Origin: Bacteroidota bacterium
GTDB taxonomy: Bacteria; Bacteroidota; Ignavibacteria; UBA10030; UBA8401
DNA length: 33,609 nt
NCBI GenBank assembly: GCA_028873075.1
Contig: JAGWND010000009.1
Span: 1 to 33,609, forward strand
Direction of reading: 5' to 3'
The translations under genes and the position numbers were made by a program. The notes below the pieces were generated by a model, which was given only the letters and a program-made list of their open reading frames with translations, was not told the origin of the DNA and ran no database searches. This document shows, in pieces, positions 15,913 through 24,839 of this stretch; positions within the stretch are counted from its first letter, which is position 1, and each line of letters starts with the position of its first letter.

Positions 15913-16446
15913 CATGAGGCACGTCAGGCAATCGCTTTAGTCCTGACCTCATCAGGATTAAGGAGGAAAGTCCGAACTCTATCCCGCACGGCGGGATGGG
16001 CACGGTGCTGGATAACATCCAGGGTCCCGTTCATTCGGGATACGGAAAGTGTCACAGAAAATATACCGCCCCGTGAGATGAGATTACGCCGGAAGAAATT
16101 CATCTTGCAGCGTAATGATCTCACGAGGCAAGGGTGAAAAGGTGCGGTCCGCCACAGCGGACTTAATGTAAGAGCGCACCGCGTCCGCCGCGAGGCGAAC
16201 GGCATGACAAACCCCACCGAGAGCAAAGCCGCGTAGGTCCCGCGTCCTGTTTCTTCGCAAGAAGAAGCGGGAGAAGAAGTGCCCGTTCAACTCTTCTGGT
16301 ACGCCTTGCGTACCGGAAAACGCGGGACGGGTAGGCTGCTGGAGTGACGCAGCAATGCGCCATCGAGAGAAATGGTTGCCTCCCCTTCCGAAGTCGTCGG
16401 AAGAGAAGACAGAATTCGGCTTATCGGCGTGCCTCATGCTTTTTTA
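15913..16446 (+). ncRNA. rnpB: RNase P RNA, bacterial class A, with 3' U-tract
   Basis: The ends CATGAGGCACG (15913-15923) and CGTGCCTCATG (16428-16438) form helix P1 perfectly, followed by CTTTTTT. Conserved parts follow in order: GAGGAAAGTCC (CR-I) at about 15962, GGGTGAAAAGGTGCGG at about 16133, TAAGAGCGCACC, and ACAGAATTCGGCTTAT near the 3' end. This RNA is the catalytic part of RNase P, which removes tRNA 5' leaders. At about 525 nt it is longer than most class A RNAs. One cause is an inserted hairpin (about 16155-16175) in the normally fixed loop GGTGCGGTAAGAGCGCACC. Another is a long arm at about 16240-16325. Confidence 0.97.
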
Positions 16447-16501
16447 TTGAAGACCTCGCAGTTTTTTGACGGGAGGCGTGCGCATCGAGGAAGTGAGGCA
16501 G

Positions 16502-18283
16502 ATGCTTTTGTTTACGAATTCCGGGGATAAAGCATTGTCACCATTCAAAGAATACCGTTGGAAAGTTGCGGAACCTCCAGACCTTGAGCTTATAAAAAAG
16601 CTTTCAGAAGAATTGACCATCGCACCGTCGCTCGCCGCCGTGCTTATCAATCGCAAGGTTGACGATTTCGAAAAAGCACGGCGTTATTTCCGCCCGACCG
16701 AAGAACAACTGCACGACCCGTTTCTGCTGGACGGAATGCACGTCGCCGTCGAGCGCATTCTCGCCGCCCGCATATCGAACGAAAAAATGCTCGTCTACGG
16801 CGACTACGATGTTGACGGCACGAACGGTGCAAGCATGCTGTACCTTTTCTTCCGCGAAATCGGCTGCAACGTTTCCTATTACATTCCCGACCGCATCAAA
16901 GAAGGATACGGCATCTCACACGCCGGGATTGATCAAGCGAAAAGAACGGGCATCTCGCTCATGGTGGCCGTTGACTGCGGCATCACGGCAGTTGAGCAAG
17001 TTGAATATGCCCGCTCGCTCGGCGTTGACGTTATCATTTGCGACCACCATGAACCGGGGAACACGATTCCGAACGCCGTTGCCGGTCTCGATCCGATCAA
17101 ACCCGCTTCGCAGTACCCGTTCAAATTTCTCTGCGGCTGCGGCGTCGGGTTCAAGCTGATTCAAGCAATTGCGCGAACCATCGGCGACGAAATTTCTGTC
17201 TCGAAGTATTTGGATTTTGTCGCAATCGCGACAACGGCGGACATCGTTCCTTTGGTTGAAGAGAACCGTGTCTTTGTGAAGTTAGGATTGGAATTGATCA
17301 ACAAGAACCCGCGCTCCGGCATTCACGCCTTGCTTCAAAGCGCCGGACTTGAAGTCGGCTCCATCGCAACAGGACAAATTGTTTTCGTGATGGCGCCGCG
17401 CATCAATGCGGTGGGAAGATTAGGCAACGCGATGCGTGCCGTAGACCTTCTCGTCAGCGAAAGTTTCAGCAAAGCTGTAGAATACGCGCGCGTGCTCGAG
17501 CAGGAAAACCAGACTCGCCGGAAAATTGACGAGGACGTTTTTCTTCACGCGCAGCAGCTCGTGGAAGAATATCTCGATGTCGACAGCGACGGGGCAATCA
17601 TTCTTCATCAGGAACAATGGCATCCCGGCGTTATCGGTATTGTTGCGTCGCGCATCGTGGAAAAATATTATCGTCCCGCAATTATGCTCACAACGGTAGA
17701 CGGTGTCGTGAAAGGCTCCGCCCGCAGCGTCGCGGGCTTCAACATTTACCAGGCGCTGAAACGCTGCGAGGGCAAATTGCTCCAGTTCGGCGGTCACAAA
17801 TATGCAGCGGGTTTGACGGTGGACCCTGAGCGTCTTGAAGAATTCAAGGAAGCGTTCAACGCCGTCGCCAAAGAATTACTGACCGACGATCTCCGCACGC
17901 CGGAAATTGCTATTGATGCAGAAATCGATCTCGCGGAGCTTACGCCGAAATATCTGCGCATCCTCAAACAATTTGCGCCGTTCGGACCGAAAAACATGCG
18001 CCCGATGTTCGTCGCACATGATGTCGAGCTTGTCGGCACGCCGCGCATTGTCGGGAAAAATCATCTCCGGTTCAAGATCCGGAAAAACGGCACTACCTTT
18101 GATTGCATCGGCTTCGGCTTGGGCGATCTTCTTCCCCGCTTGAACGGTACACCACCTGAAACCCAGAAAGATCCCGGAACGCAGAACGGCGGAAGGAAAG
18201 ATTTAAGCATCGTCTTTTCTGTTGACGAAAACGATTACACCGGCGTGCAACTTCCGCAGTTGAAGATTAAGGATTTGAAATAA
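16502..18283 (+). CDS. recJ: Single-stranded-DNA-specific exonuclease RecJ
   Basis: This 593-aa protein has the DHH phosphoesterase motifs in order: YGDYDVDGT (99-107), VDCGI (157-161) and CDHHEPG (180-186). The DHHA1 domain motif FGGHKYAAG lies near 423-431, followed by the C-terminal OB-type domain. RecJ digests single-stranded DNA 5' to 3' in recombination and mismatch repair. ATG 16502 is used because GAGG lies just upstream and relatives begin near KEYRWKV. The frame is open to TTG 16466, which follows the rnpB U-tract too closely. The yebC-ruvC-ruvA repair cluster follows after a 338-base gap. Confidence 0.96.
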   Translation: MLLFTNSGDKALSPFKEYRWKVAEPPDLELIKKLSEELTIAPSLAAVLINRKVDDFEKARRYFRPTEEQLHDPFLLDGMHVAVERILAARISNEKMLVYGDYDVDGTNGASMLYLFFREIGCNVSYYIPDRIKEGYGISHAGIDQAKRTGISLMVAVDCGITAVEQVEYARSLGVDVIICDHHEPGNTIPNAVAGLDPIKPASQYPFKFLCGCGVGFKLIQAIARTIGDEISVSKYLDFVAIATTADIVPLVEENRVFVKLGLELINKNPRSGIHALLQSAGLEVGSIATGQIVFVMAPRINAVGRLGNAMRAVDLLVSESFSKAVEYARVLEQENQTRRKIDEDVFLHAQQLVEEYLDVDSDGAIILHQEQWHPGVIGIVASRIVEKYYRPAIMLTTVDGVVKGSARSVAGFNIYQALKRCEGKLLQFGGHKYAAGLTVDPERLEEFKEAFNAVAKELLTDDLRTPEIAIDAEIDLAELTPKYLRILKQFAPFGPKNMRPMFVAHDVELVGTPRIVGKNHLRFKIRKNGTTFDCIGFGLGDLLPRLNGTPPETQKDPGTQNGGRKDLSIVFSVDENDYTGVQLPQLKIKDLK

Positions 18284-18448
18284 TTCATGTTACGCAAAAA
18301 TAGTTTTATCGAAAAACCAACAACCGGGATCGTCATTCCCGCGAAAGCGGGAATCCAAATTATCGATGCCCGGTTGGTATTAGTTTCGAGTGCCACAAAT
18401 GCGGTATTGCATTTCTCTGACTCGAAACGCGGAAATTAAATTCTTGAA
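18284..18448. repeat. recJ-yebC gap, first part: REP-like palindrome
   Basis: ATTCCCGCGAAAGCGGGAAT at 18335-18354 is a perfect palindromic hairpin, enclosed by a second inverted pair (CCAACAACCGGG at about 18317 and CCCGGTTGG at about 18370). It matches the hairpin at 10791-10804. It could end recJ transcription, though no T-run follows. No gene is visible here. Confidence 0.6.
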
Positions 18449-18573
18449 ACATCTGAAAAACCCTCTAGTTAGTCGTGGTGAGCGAAGTCGAACCATGATA
18501 TTGTTCCAGTTTTCGCACTTCGACTACGCTCAGTGCAACAGAGCGTTATTTAAAAATAATTTTTCAGATGTCT
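18449..18573. repeat. Intergenic element with inverted ends, copy 3
   Basis: The left end is ACATCTGAAAAAC and the right end is TTTTTCAGATGT, perfect inverted repeats of at least 11 bases. The reverse complement aligns almost base for base with copy 1 at 3507-3652, including the AT-rich TTATTTTTAAATAACGCTCTG segment and the GCACTGAGCGTAGTCGAAGTGC hairpin. Copy 3 lacks the ~13-base middle replacement of copy 1. It ends 48 bases before the yebC start. Confidence 0.8.
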
Positions 18574-18621
18574 CTTCTCAATATTCAATTCTCAATTTGC
18601 AATTTGCAACGGAGTATAACC

Positions 18622-19371
18622 ATGTCCGGCCATTCGAAATGGGCGACGATTAAACGAAAGAAAGCGGTGACCGATGCGCGCCGCGGAAAAATCTTCACGC
18701 AGATCATCAAGGAAATTACCATCGCGGCAAAAATGGGAGGCGGCGATCCTGTCGGAAACCCGCGGCTGCGGCTTGCCGTTGACAAGGCGAAAGCCAACAA
18801 CATGCCCGCCGACAACATCAAGCGTGCAATCATGAAAGGCACGGGCGAACTTCCCGGCGTTACGTATGAAGATGTCATCTATGAAGGCTATGGTCCCGGC
18901 GGCGTCGCGTTGATCATCGAATCCGTTACGGACAATAAAAACCGAACTGTCTCGGAAATCCGCCATGTCCTCGAACGTAACGGCGGAAAGTTAGGCGCGA
19001 GCGGTTCGGTGGCATGGATGTTTCACAAAAAAGGAAGGATCCGCACACTGAAAGGCTCGCTGACGGAAGACGATATGCTCGGCATCATTCTCGACGCAGG
19101 TGCGGAGGATTTGAAATCGGAGAGCGACGCGTATGAAGTGATCACTTCCCCGGAGACATTCGAAGCAGTAAAGAAAGCGATAGAAGCGAAGGGAATCAAA
19201 ATTGAAGAGGCGGAGTTAGAGTTCGCGCCGGAAAATACCGTAAAGGTGGAAGGCGCTGACGCTGAAAAAGTTCTGAAACTGATGGAAGCGCTCGAAGAGC
19301 ATGACGACACGCAACATGTCTATGCCAATTTCGATATTGACGAAAAAATTTTGGCAAACTTCTCAGCCTAA
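18622..19371 (+). CDS. yebC: YebC/PmpR family protein (TACO1-like)
   Basis: The 249-aa protein starts [23 protein letters not shown], the hallmark N-terminus, and continues with [12 protein letters not shown] and [13 protein letters not shown] 18622 follows GGAG at the right spacing. The open frame extends 18 codons upstream into repeat sequence and is not used. The family was described as DNA-binding regulators (PmpR), and more recently as ribosome-associated factors that help translate difficult motifs. Its stop TAA abuts the ruvC ATG directly, and the yebC-ruvC-ruvA order is widely conserved. Confidence 0.97.
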   Translation: MSGHSKWATIKRKKAVTDARRGKIFTQIIKEITIAAKMGGGDPVGNPRLRLAVDKAKANNMPADNIKRAIMKGTGELPGVTYEDVIYEGYGPGGVALIIESVTDNKNRTVSEIRHVLERNGGKLGASGSVAWMFHKKGRIRTLKGSLTEDDMLGIILDAGAEDLKSESDAYEVITSPETFEAVKKAIEAKGIKIEEAELEFAPENTVKVEGADAEKVLKLMEALEEHDDTQHVYANFDIDEKILANFSA

Positions 19372-19935
19372 ATGATCATTCTCGGTGTTGACCCCGGAAC
19401 GCTGTTGACCGGCTACGGCGTTATCGAACGCAACGGCACAACAACGCGCGTGCTTGCTTCGGGCGTCATCAAAAATCTACCGGCACAGTTGATGCCGCTT
19501 CGTTTGCAAAAAATTTATCTCGAACTCGCCGCACTCATCGAAAAATTTCACCCCGATGAGTTTGCAATCGAGACGGCGTTCTACGGAAAAAATGCGCAAT
19601 CCGCGCTGAAAATCGGCCAAGCGCGCGGCGTCTCCGTTCTCGCAGGAGTGAACTACGAAGTGCCGGTAACGGAATATTCGCCGCGTGAAGTGAAAAAAGC
19701 CGTTGTCGGCAACGGCGCTGCATCGAAAGACCAGGTACAGTACATGGTTGTAAAAATTCTGAAACTTAAATCTGCGCCGCACTACCTCGATGCCACCGAT
19801 GCGCTCGCCGTTGCGCTGTGCCACTCGCACCGCATCGGTAAACCGAGAACGGGCTTCAAAGATTGGAGGTCGTACGTTGAAGCGCATCCGGAGCGGGTTG
19901 TGAAGCCCTTGATGAAGATAAAAGGTGAGAAGTGA
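19372..19935 (+). CDS. ruvC: Crossover junction endodeoxyribonuclease RuvC
   Basis: This 187-aa protein has the four catalytic acids of RuvC: D7 in GVDPGT, E67 in FAIETAF, and D140 and D143 in YLDATDAL. The conserved YGKNAQSALKIGQARGV segment follows E67. RuvC cuts Holliday junctions in concert with RuvAB. The start codon directly follows the yebC stop, with no space for a separate ribosome site, so the two are translationally linked. The length is slightly over the E. coli protein because of a basic C-terminal tail. Confidence 0.97.
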   Translation: MIILGVDPGTLLTGYGVIERNGTTTRVLASGVIKNLPAQLMPLRLQKIYLELAALIEKFHPDEFAIETAFYGKNAQSALKIGQARGVSVLAGVNYEVPVTEYSPREVKKAVVGNGAASKDQVQYMVVKILKLKSAPHYLDATDALAVALCHSHRIGKPRTGFKDWRSYVEAHPERVVKPLMKIKGEK

Positions 19936-20061
19936 GAAACGGTCCGAGATTTGAGGTTCGTGGTTTCGAATTCTCCATACTCTTTGCTCCCTTCTCCTTG
20001 CTCGGTTCAGGATTCACAGTTCAGTAATTTTTTCATCTTCCATTTCCCATATTCCATTAAA
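19936..20061. repeat. Degenerate repeat tract between ruvC and ruvA
   Basis: The 126-base gap holds GATTTGAGGTTCGTGG, GGTTCAGGATTCACAG and similar words, and TCC/CTT-rich text. It is open in the ruvA frame but encodes nothing family-like. It is similar to tracts at 6955-7020 and 8730-8850. Confidence 0.45.
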
Positions 20062-20661
20062 ATGATCTCACATCTTAAAGGCGCGCTCGATAGAAAGTCC
20101 CCAACAGAAATTGTCGTGGACGTGAACGGCGTGGGCTACGCTGTCAACATCACGCTTGCCACATTCGATAAGCTTCCGGAGATTGGAAAAGAAATTTTTG
20201 TGCTGACGTATCTTCATGTCCGCGAAGAGACGCAGCAGCTTTTCGGATTTCTCACGGAAACAGAGCGGGAAATGTTCCGGCTCTTGATCTCCGTTTCAGG
20301 CATCGGACCGAAAATTGCACAAGGTATTCTTTCCGGCGCCTCCGCGGAAACTTTGCGCGAGATGATTGCGCTCGGTAACATCAGCAGTCTGACTTCGCTT
20401 CCCGGCATCGGCAGAAAAACTGCGGAGCGGCTTGTTGTTGAACTGCGCGACAAGATAACAAAACTTGAACCGGAAATGACTTCGACTGGAACAAAAACAC
20501 AAGCCGGCATCCGTTCGGAAGCTCTTCTTGCACTCACATCGCTCGGATACAATCGCACAGTTGGGGAAAAAGCAATTCGCTCGGCTCTGCAGGAACTCAA
20601 CGAGAAAGAACCGACGCTAGAAGAATTGCTGAAGCAAGCGATTAAAGCGGCAGGGAGATAA
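20062..20661 (+). CDS. ruvA: Holliday junction branch migration protein RuvA
   Basis: The 199-aa protein has the N-terminal OB fold (ISHLKGALDRKSPTEIVVDVNGVGYAV), two helix-hairpin-helix motifs (VSGIGPKIAQGIL near 75 and LPGIGRKTAERLV near 114) and the C-terminal RuvB-binding domain (ALTSLGYNRTVGEKAI). It binds the four-way junction and loads RuvB, which is not in this window. ATG 20062 fits the family start. There is no Shine-Dalgarno, and the preceding bases are A/T-rich, as is common in Bacteroidota-type genes. Confidence 0.97.
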   Translation: MISHLKGALDRKSPTEIVVDVNGVGYAVNITLATFDKLPEIGKEIFVLTYLHVREETQQLFGFLTETEREMFRLLISVSGIGPKIAQGILSGASAETLREMIALGNISSLTSLPGIGRKTAERLVVELRDKITKLEPEMTSTGTKTQAGIRSEALLALTSLGYNRTVGEKAIRSALQELNEKEPTLEELLKQAIKAAGR

Positions 20662-20709
20662 TTGCAGTAACCAGTATACAGTGATCAGTAATCAGAGGAA
20701 GGCGTTCAT

Positions 20710-21180
20710 ATGAAAACTCTGCCATTGTTCCTAGCTCTTTCACTCCTTTTCCTCAGCGCAGGCTGTAGTAAAACTTCAGTTGACACTTCTGCCGAAAGCA
20801 ACGCGCTTCTCCAAACCGATATTCAATTTTCAAAAATATCCGTTGCACAAGGCGCAGCGGAGGCATTTTATGAATTCATGGACGACAGCTCTGTCTCACT
20901 TTCGCCGAACGCCGATCCTCTCACAGGCAAAGAGAAAATTCATCAGCGAATGTTGAGCGGAGGAAATGAGTACACACTTTCGTGGACGCCGAAGAAAGCC
21001 GACGTTGCGCGCTCCGGCGATCTCGGTTACACATGGGGAACATACGAGCTTTCGTTCAAAGCGGAAGACGGAACGCCGCAGATGCGCTACGGAAAATATC
21101 TGAACATTTGGCGTAAACAAGCCGACGGCTCGTGGAAGATGCTCGTTGACATCGGAAACCAAAGCGCTGAGAAAAAATAA
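20710..21180 (+). CDS. Lipoprotein with a SnoaL/DUF4440-like domain
   Basis: The 156-aa protein has a signal peptide and lipobox LSAGC (Cys near residue 19), so it is probably a lipoprotein. The rest resembles the SnoaL/DUF4440 (NTF2-like) fold. AAEAFYEFMDDSSVSLSPNADPLTGKEKIHQRM near 55-85 matches the usual helix and 'act-and-test' segment, and the C-terminal GKYLNIWRKQADGSWKMLVDIGN is the typical last strand pair. Such domains bind small molecules or act as enzymes. The role here is unknown. It starts after AGAGGAAGG. Its stop overlaps the next gene's start by one base (TAATG). Confidence 0.8.
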   Translation: MKTLPLFLALSLLFLSAGCSKTSVDTSAESNALLQTDIQFSKISVAQGAAEAFYEFMDDSSVSLSPNADPLTGKEKIHQRMLSGGNEYTLSWTPKKADVARSGDLGYTWGTYELSFKAEDGTPQMRYGKYLNIWRKQADGSWKMLVDIGNQSAEKK

Positions 21181-21746
21181 TGATCGAACACGAACCGTCG
21201 CCGATCCGCCTTCACTACCCTGACAACACTCCAGCCGAACTGCGCACGTTTGAACGATCGGATGCCGAAGCTCTTTTCGCATTGATTGAGAAGAACCGGA
21301 GCGATTTGCGCACATGGCTGCCGTGGGTTGATCTGAATGCTTCTGTCAAAGATTCAGAAAAATTCATCACCAACAGCGCAGAACAGCTTCACGGTGGAAA
21401 CGGATTTCAAATAGGGATTTGGTACAAGGGCGAGCTTGGGGGCGTCATCGGCTTTCATCCGATTGACTGGATGAATCTCTGCGTGATGATCGGGTACTGG
21501 CTCGGTGAAGAATTTCGCGGTAAAGGATTGGTCACAGAAGCAGTACGATTGCTCGTGAATTATGCATTCACGCAGTATCAACTCCATCGAGTAGAAATCA
21601 AATGTGCAACAGAAAATCACAAAAGCATCGCCATCCCGCAGCGGCTCGGATTTACAGAGGAAGGAACGCTGCGCGAGGCGGAACGCTTCAGCGATCATTA
21701 TGTGGATTTGATTGTGTTCAGTATGCTGGAAAGTGAATGGCCTTGA
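21180..21746 (+). CDS. GNAT acetyltransferase, RimJ/RimL type
   Basis: This 188-aa protein has the GNAT acetyl-CoA loop GEEFRGKGLVTEAVRLL (near 117-133) and the RimL-like pattern VEIKCATENHKSIAIPQRLGF with VDLIVFSMLESEW at the end. RimJ/RimL relatives acetylate the N-termini of ribosomal proteins, but many paralogues act on other amines. The gene is coupled to the upstream lipoprotein gene (1-base overlap). The 3' end lies about 100 bases from the truncated end of the subtilisin-like gene on the other strand. Confidence 0.88.
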   Translation: MIEHEPSPIRLHYPDNTPAELRTFERSDAEALFALIEKNRSDLRTWLPWVDLNASVKDSEKFITNSAEQLHGGNGFQIGIWYKGELGGVIGFHPIDWMNLCVMIGYWLGEEFRGKGLVTEAVRLLVNYAFTQYQLHRVEIKCATENHKSIAIPQRLGFTEEGTLREAERFSDHYVDLIVFSMLESEWP

Positions 21747-21849
21747 GAAGTCCTTGACTTTTCGCAGAAGAAGAAAGAAATTAAGGAGGAATACAAGTAC
21801 CGTCTGAGCACAGAGCGCAAAGAAGAAATCCCCGATGCAATCGGTGTTG

Positions 21850-23031
21850 CCATGGAGGTTCCTGCAAGATATAGATATGAGCTGGGGTTTGGCCCCCACG
21901 TCGAAAAGATGTCGTGCTGATTAGTGTTCGGGTAGATATTTATCCCTCCAGGAGCCACAACGCTGATGTAATTTCCAGTTCCTGAAAAGTCGGAACGCAC
22001 GTCGTTATCCGTCGTTGCACCTACAGCAATAATGCCCTGGCCGAAAGCAGCAGGATATTCCGTGGGATTACCATAGTTGTAGTCATCACTCATTGCCGCA
22101 GCAACCACGCGATTCATCTTAATAAGCATACGCGAGCGCCTCTCGTATTGTCACGCTATATATTGGACCACACCAACTATTGTTAATTGCTTCCGCACCG
22201 CTATTAACGGCGTTGACTATCTTGTTATATGTGTTGGCGTCGCCCCTATATCCATCAGGATTATTGATAGAAATATCTGTTGTACTAAAAATTTGCTCAG
22301 AGAGAATCCGTGCATTCCAATCTACGCCGACACCTCCAAAGCCATTGTCAGCTTTTGCAGCAGCTATCCCTGCGACGTGTGTTCCATGATACTCCCCATC
22401 ATCAACGTCGCCAGTGGCTTTCCCGAAAAGATCTTCACGGCCTGTTTCAACGCCGGCATCCACAATGGCTATGGTCATCGAGGAGCTCACGGTAAAGATC
22501 GACCATGCTGCTTCTGCTTTTATGTCCGCCCCTGATGTCCCACCTGACTGTCCGGTGTTATTCAAAAACCATTGGTTTGCATAATCCGGATCTGTCGGTG
22601 CGGTCAGCAAACGGGCATTCATATTTCTCTGAGCAAAGAGAACGTCCGGAAGTTTCTGCAGCGAAGCTATCACACTACCGACCGACTTACTGACTGGAAC
22701 CGTGATGCTGAAAATCCTCGCCATATCCATGAGTTTAAGGGTATCCCTGTTGGGCAAGACTTTTACGGTGTCGCTTTCATTGAAATTTGGGAAGGTTGAT
22801 TTTATGCCGTTGCTGTCAATTCTGAAGTTTGAGAGAAGTGAGGTCAATGCAGGAGATGCGTTAATCGCCTTAAGTTGCCCTAAAGTCGCTCTCTGAATTC
22901 CAGATTTAAAGTAAACGGAGAATTTCTCTCGTAGGGTCATATTGTTGTGCCAGAACTGCATTCGTAAAGCTAAAAAGAACCAGAACTGAAGCAACAATCT
23001 CTGTTCTTAAATTAATACGTGCGATTTTCAT
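21850..23031 (-). pseudogene. Subtilisin-like (S8) serine protease with two frameshifts and a lost C-terminus
   Basis: From ATG 23031 (AAAGGA six bases upstream) the frame encodes a signal peptide ending NAVLA, then stops near 22908. Reading resumes one frame over as VYFKSGIQRATLGQ, consistent with one extra C. This part holds the catalytic Asp (AIVDAGVE) and His (HGTHVAGIAA) before a TAA near 22120, where one extra T explains a second shift. The third part carries the catalytic Ser in GTSMATPIASGISSL. After that, near 21850, similarity stops. All three catalytic residues are present but in different frames. It is probably a decayed secreted protease. Assembly errors are possible but would need two independent indels. 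Confidence 0.85.
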
Positions 23032-23100
23032 TGTTGGTTCCTTTCAATAAGGTCTTTATATTGTGATTGGTTTTTGATTTAAAAAAACAATAAGCCCTCG

Positions 23101-23193
23101 CAGGAACAATTGTCCTGATTTTTCCGCCATCTTTTTGGCGGAAAATAATTCTCCTTGGCGGGGGAATATCAAAGGCAGTTGCCCTCGAGGGCA
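23101..23193. other. Cluster of three hairpins in the gap between protein fragments
   Basis: Within 93 bases there are CAGGAACAATTGTCCTG (23101-23117), TTTTCCGCC...GGCGGAAAA (23120-23145) and the perfect palindrome GCCCTCGAGGGC (about 23182-23193). The second looks like a bidirectional terminator. No gene is visible from 23032 to 23248. Confidence 0.5.
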
Positions 23194-23248
23194 TTGTTAT
23201 CTACGCTTCATAACTCATCACCTTCTTTCAATACAAGTATCTCTCAGA

Positions 23249-23467
23249 TCAATTATTAAATGTGAACTGGGCTTCTGTTTTTGAATTCACATCAATCATC
23301 CACAAAACGCCGTTTTTCAACGACCAATCGTTCGATTGATATGCTGTATAGATAATCTTGCTTCCATCGGGTGACCAACTAAATGGGGAACCAAAGTCAA
23401 CATCCACATAGTAAGTCGTTAATTGTCTTTTTAAGCATGCACTCCGGCACAATTCCAGCCGGCTCAC
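23249..23467 (-). pseudogene. C-terminal stub of a TolB/PD40-like beta-propeller protein
   Basis: The last ~50 residues read FSWSPDGSKIIYTAY and later GVLWMIDVNSKTEAQFTF, which is one PD40/WD40-like propeller blade (WSPDG is the signature). Upstream of QLTTYYVDV the similarity ends, and within 60 bases the glycosyltransferase gene begins (stop at 23464). Intact members have several blades and a signal peptide, so this is a remnant. It adds to the debris zone from 21850 to 23467. Confidence 0.7.
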
Positions 23468-24741
23468 TTCTCCGCAACCCCGGAGGGATTTTCAACATCG
23501 AACCGTTCCGTCTTCACCCACGTGCGGCGTTCCTTTGCAACAAAATCCGCCCACAACGCTCGCGCTACAACGTAAATCCACAACTGACAGTACGTGATGT
23601 ACATGAGCATCATCAGCAGAAAATTTGCCGTCGTATCTTCCCTGTCGTACGAAAGGACGAGAAAAATTTCGAGCAGAAACAACACGACTGCCAAAACCCA
23701 GACTGCCGTGTACGGACCGGGAAGCAGAATGACGATCACATTCGTCACACCCAAAAGGAAAAAAATGTCCGACGCGACAATCGCCGCCAAAAAAATGTAG
23801 TAGAGAGAGAGAAGATAAAACACTTCGAAGCCGAGAAATTTGTTTTTGAAATGCGGGATCTCTCTCACAAACTTCGACACGACATAATTGTTGCCGCGCA
23901 CCCACCGCGTCCGCTGACGAAGCCATACTTTCCAGGTTTCCGGTTCTTGCTCGTACGTCAACGCGTACGGAATATACTTGACGCGGAAATTTTCCATATA
24001 AATCCGCACCGTCAGCTCGGAATCTTCAGTGATCGCCTCTTCATCCCAGCCACCTAATTTTGTCAGAAGGCTTCGGCGGATAACAAAGTTCGTTCCCGGA
24101 ATTGTCGAGACTTTAAACAGCTTCCACCGCCCTGCCTGCAAAATGGACTGAAAGCTGAGCGTTTCAATATTGATAAAGCGCGTCAGAATGTTGCGCGCTT
24201 TGTTCACTGTGCGGAATTTTCCAAGCACCGCGCCAAGCTCAGGATGAAGCAGCAGCTGGGCAACAAGATATTTCAGTGATGAAGGATCCGGCGTGTTGTC
24301 CGCATCGTACACGGCAACGATCTCCGACGTCGTTTTGCTCACGCCGATATTGAGCGCACGTGATTTTCCTTTTCCCCCTTCGCCGGGGGGGATCGTCAAC
24401 AGGCGGATATTCTGATACTGCTTCGCATACTGAGAAGCAATGTCCGCAGTACTATCGGTCGAACCGTCGTTGATAACAACGATCTCTAACTTTTCTTTCG
24501 GATACTCGAGCGCCGACATCGCTTCGAGCGTTCTGCCGATCACTTTTTCTTCATTGTGCGCCGGTATCAGAAGTGAGACGGGAGGAAAATCGAACGGAAC
24601 GGCGTCAACATGCTTCTGTTCTTTTGCAGAAGCAACATAATGGGCGTATCCGGCGATCGTCAGGACGAGCTGGTACGCGATCATGAACCAGATGAGAATG
24701 ACGGCGACGAGAAAAAAAATCTGTAGAATGAGTTCGACCAT
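23464..24741 (-). CDS. Membrane glycosyltransferase, GT2 family (PgaC/BcsA-like)
   Basis: This 425-aa protein has an N-terminal membrane helix (residues 3-30), a GT-A domain (VSLLIPAHNEE at 55-65, NDGSTD at 91-96, DADNTPD at 146-152, TEDSELT at 238-244, QRTRW at 276-280) and three or four C-terminal helices. The D, DxD, TED and QxxRW set marks processive inverting GT2 enzymes such as cellulose, hyaluronan and poly-GlcNAc synthases. ATG 24741 has AGG just upstream. The frame is open 19 codons further. The upstream neighbour (1320 aa, deacetylase-like) is 99 bases away in the same direction, which suggests a joint role in an exopolysaccharide. Confidence 0.9.
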   Translation of the reverse strand: MVELILQIFFLVAVILIWFMIAYQLVLTIAGYAHYVASAKEQKHVDAVPFDFPPVSLLIPAHNEEKVIGRTLEAMSALEYPKEKLEIVVINDGSTDSTADIASQYAKQYQNIRLLTIPPGEGGKGKSRALNIGVSKTTSEIVAVYDADNTPDPSSLKYLVAQLLLHPELGAVLGKFRTVNKARNILTRFINIETLSFQSILQAGRWKLFKVSTIPGTNFVIRRSLLTKLGGWDEEAITEDSELTVRIYMENFRVKYIPYALTYEQEPETWKVWLRQRTRWVRGNNYVVSKFVREIPHFKNKFLGFEVFYLLSLYYIFLAAIVASDIFFLLGVTNVIVILLPGPYTAVWVLAVVLFLLEIFLVLSYDREDTTANFLLMMLMYITYCQLWIYVVARALWADFVAKERRTWVKTERFDVENPSGVAEK

Positions 24742-24839
24742 GTTGCCTATCCAATGTATGTATATGAAGGAAATCATCGTTCTGGATTCAGGATTCACGT
24801 TTCACGATTCTTCGTGCCTTTGCGTTACTTTCAATATAG

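Noticed and set aside
15924-16437. Several reading frames over rnpB
   Set aside because: The region has all conserved RNase P RNA elements and perfect P1 pairing, so these frames are chance.
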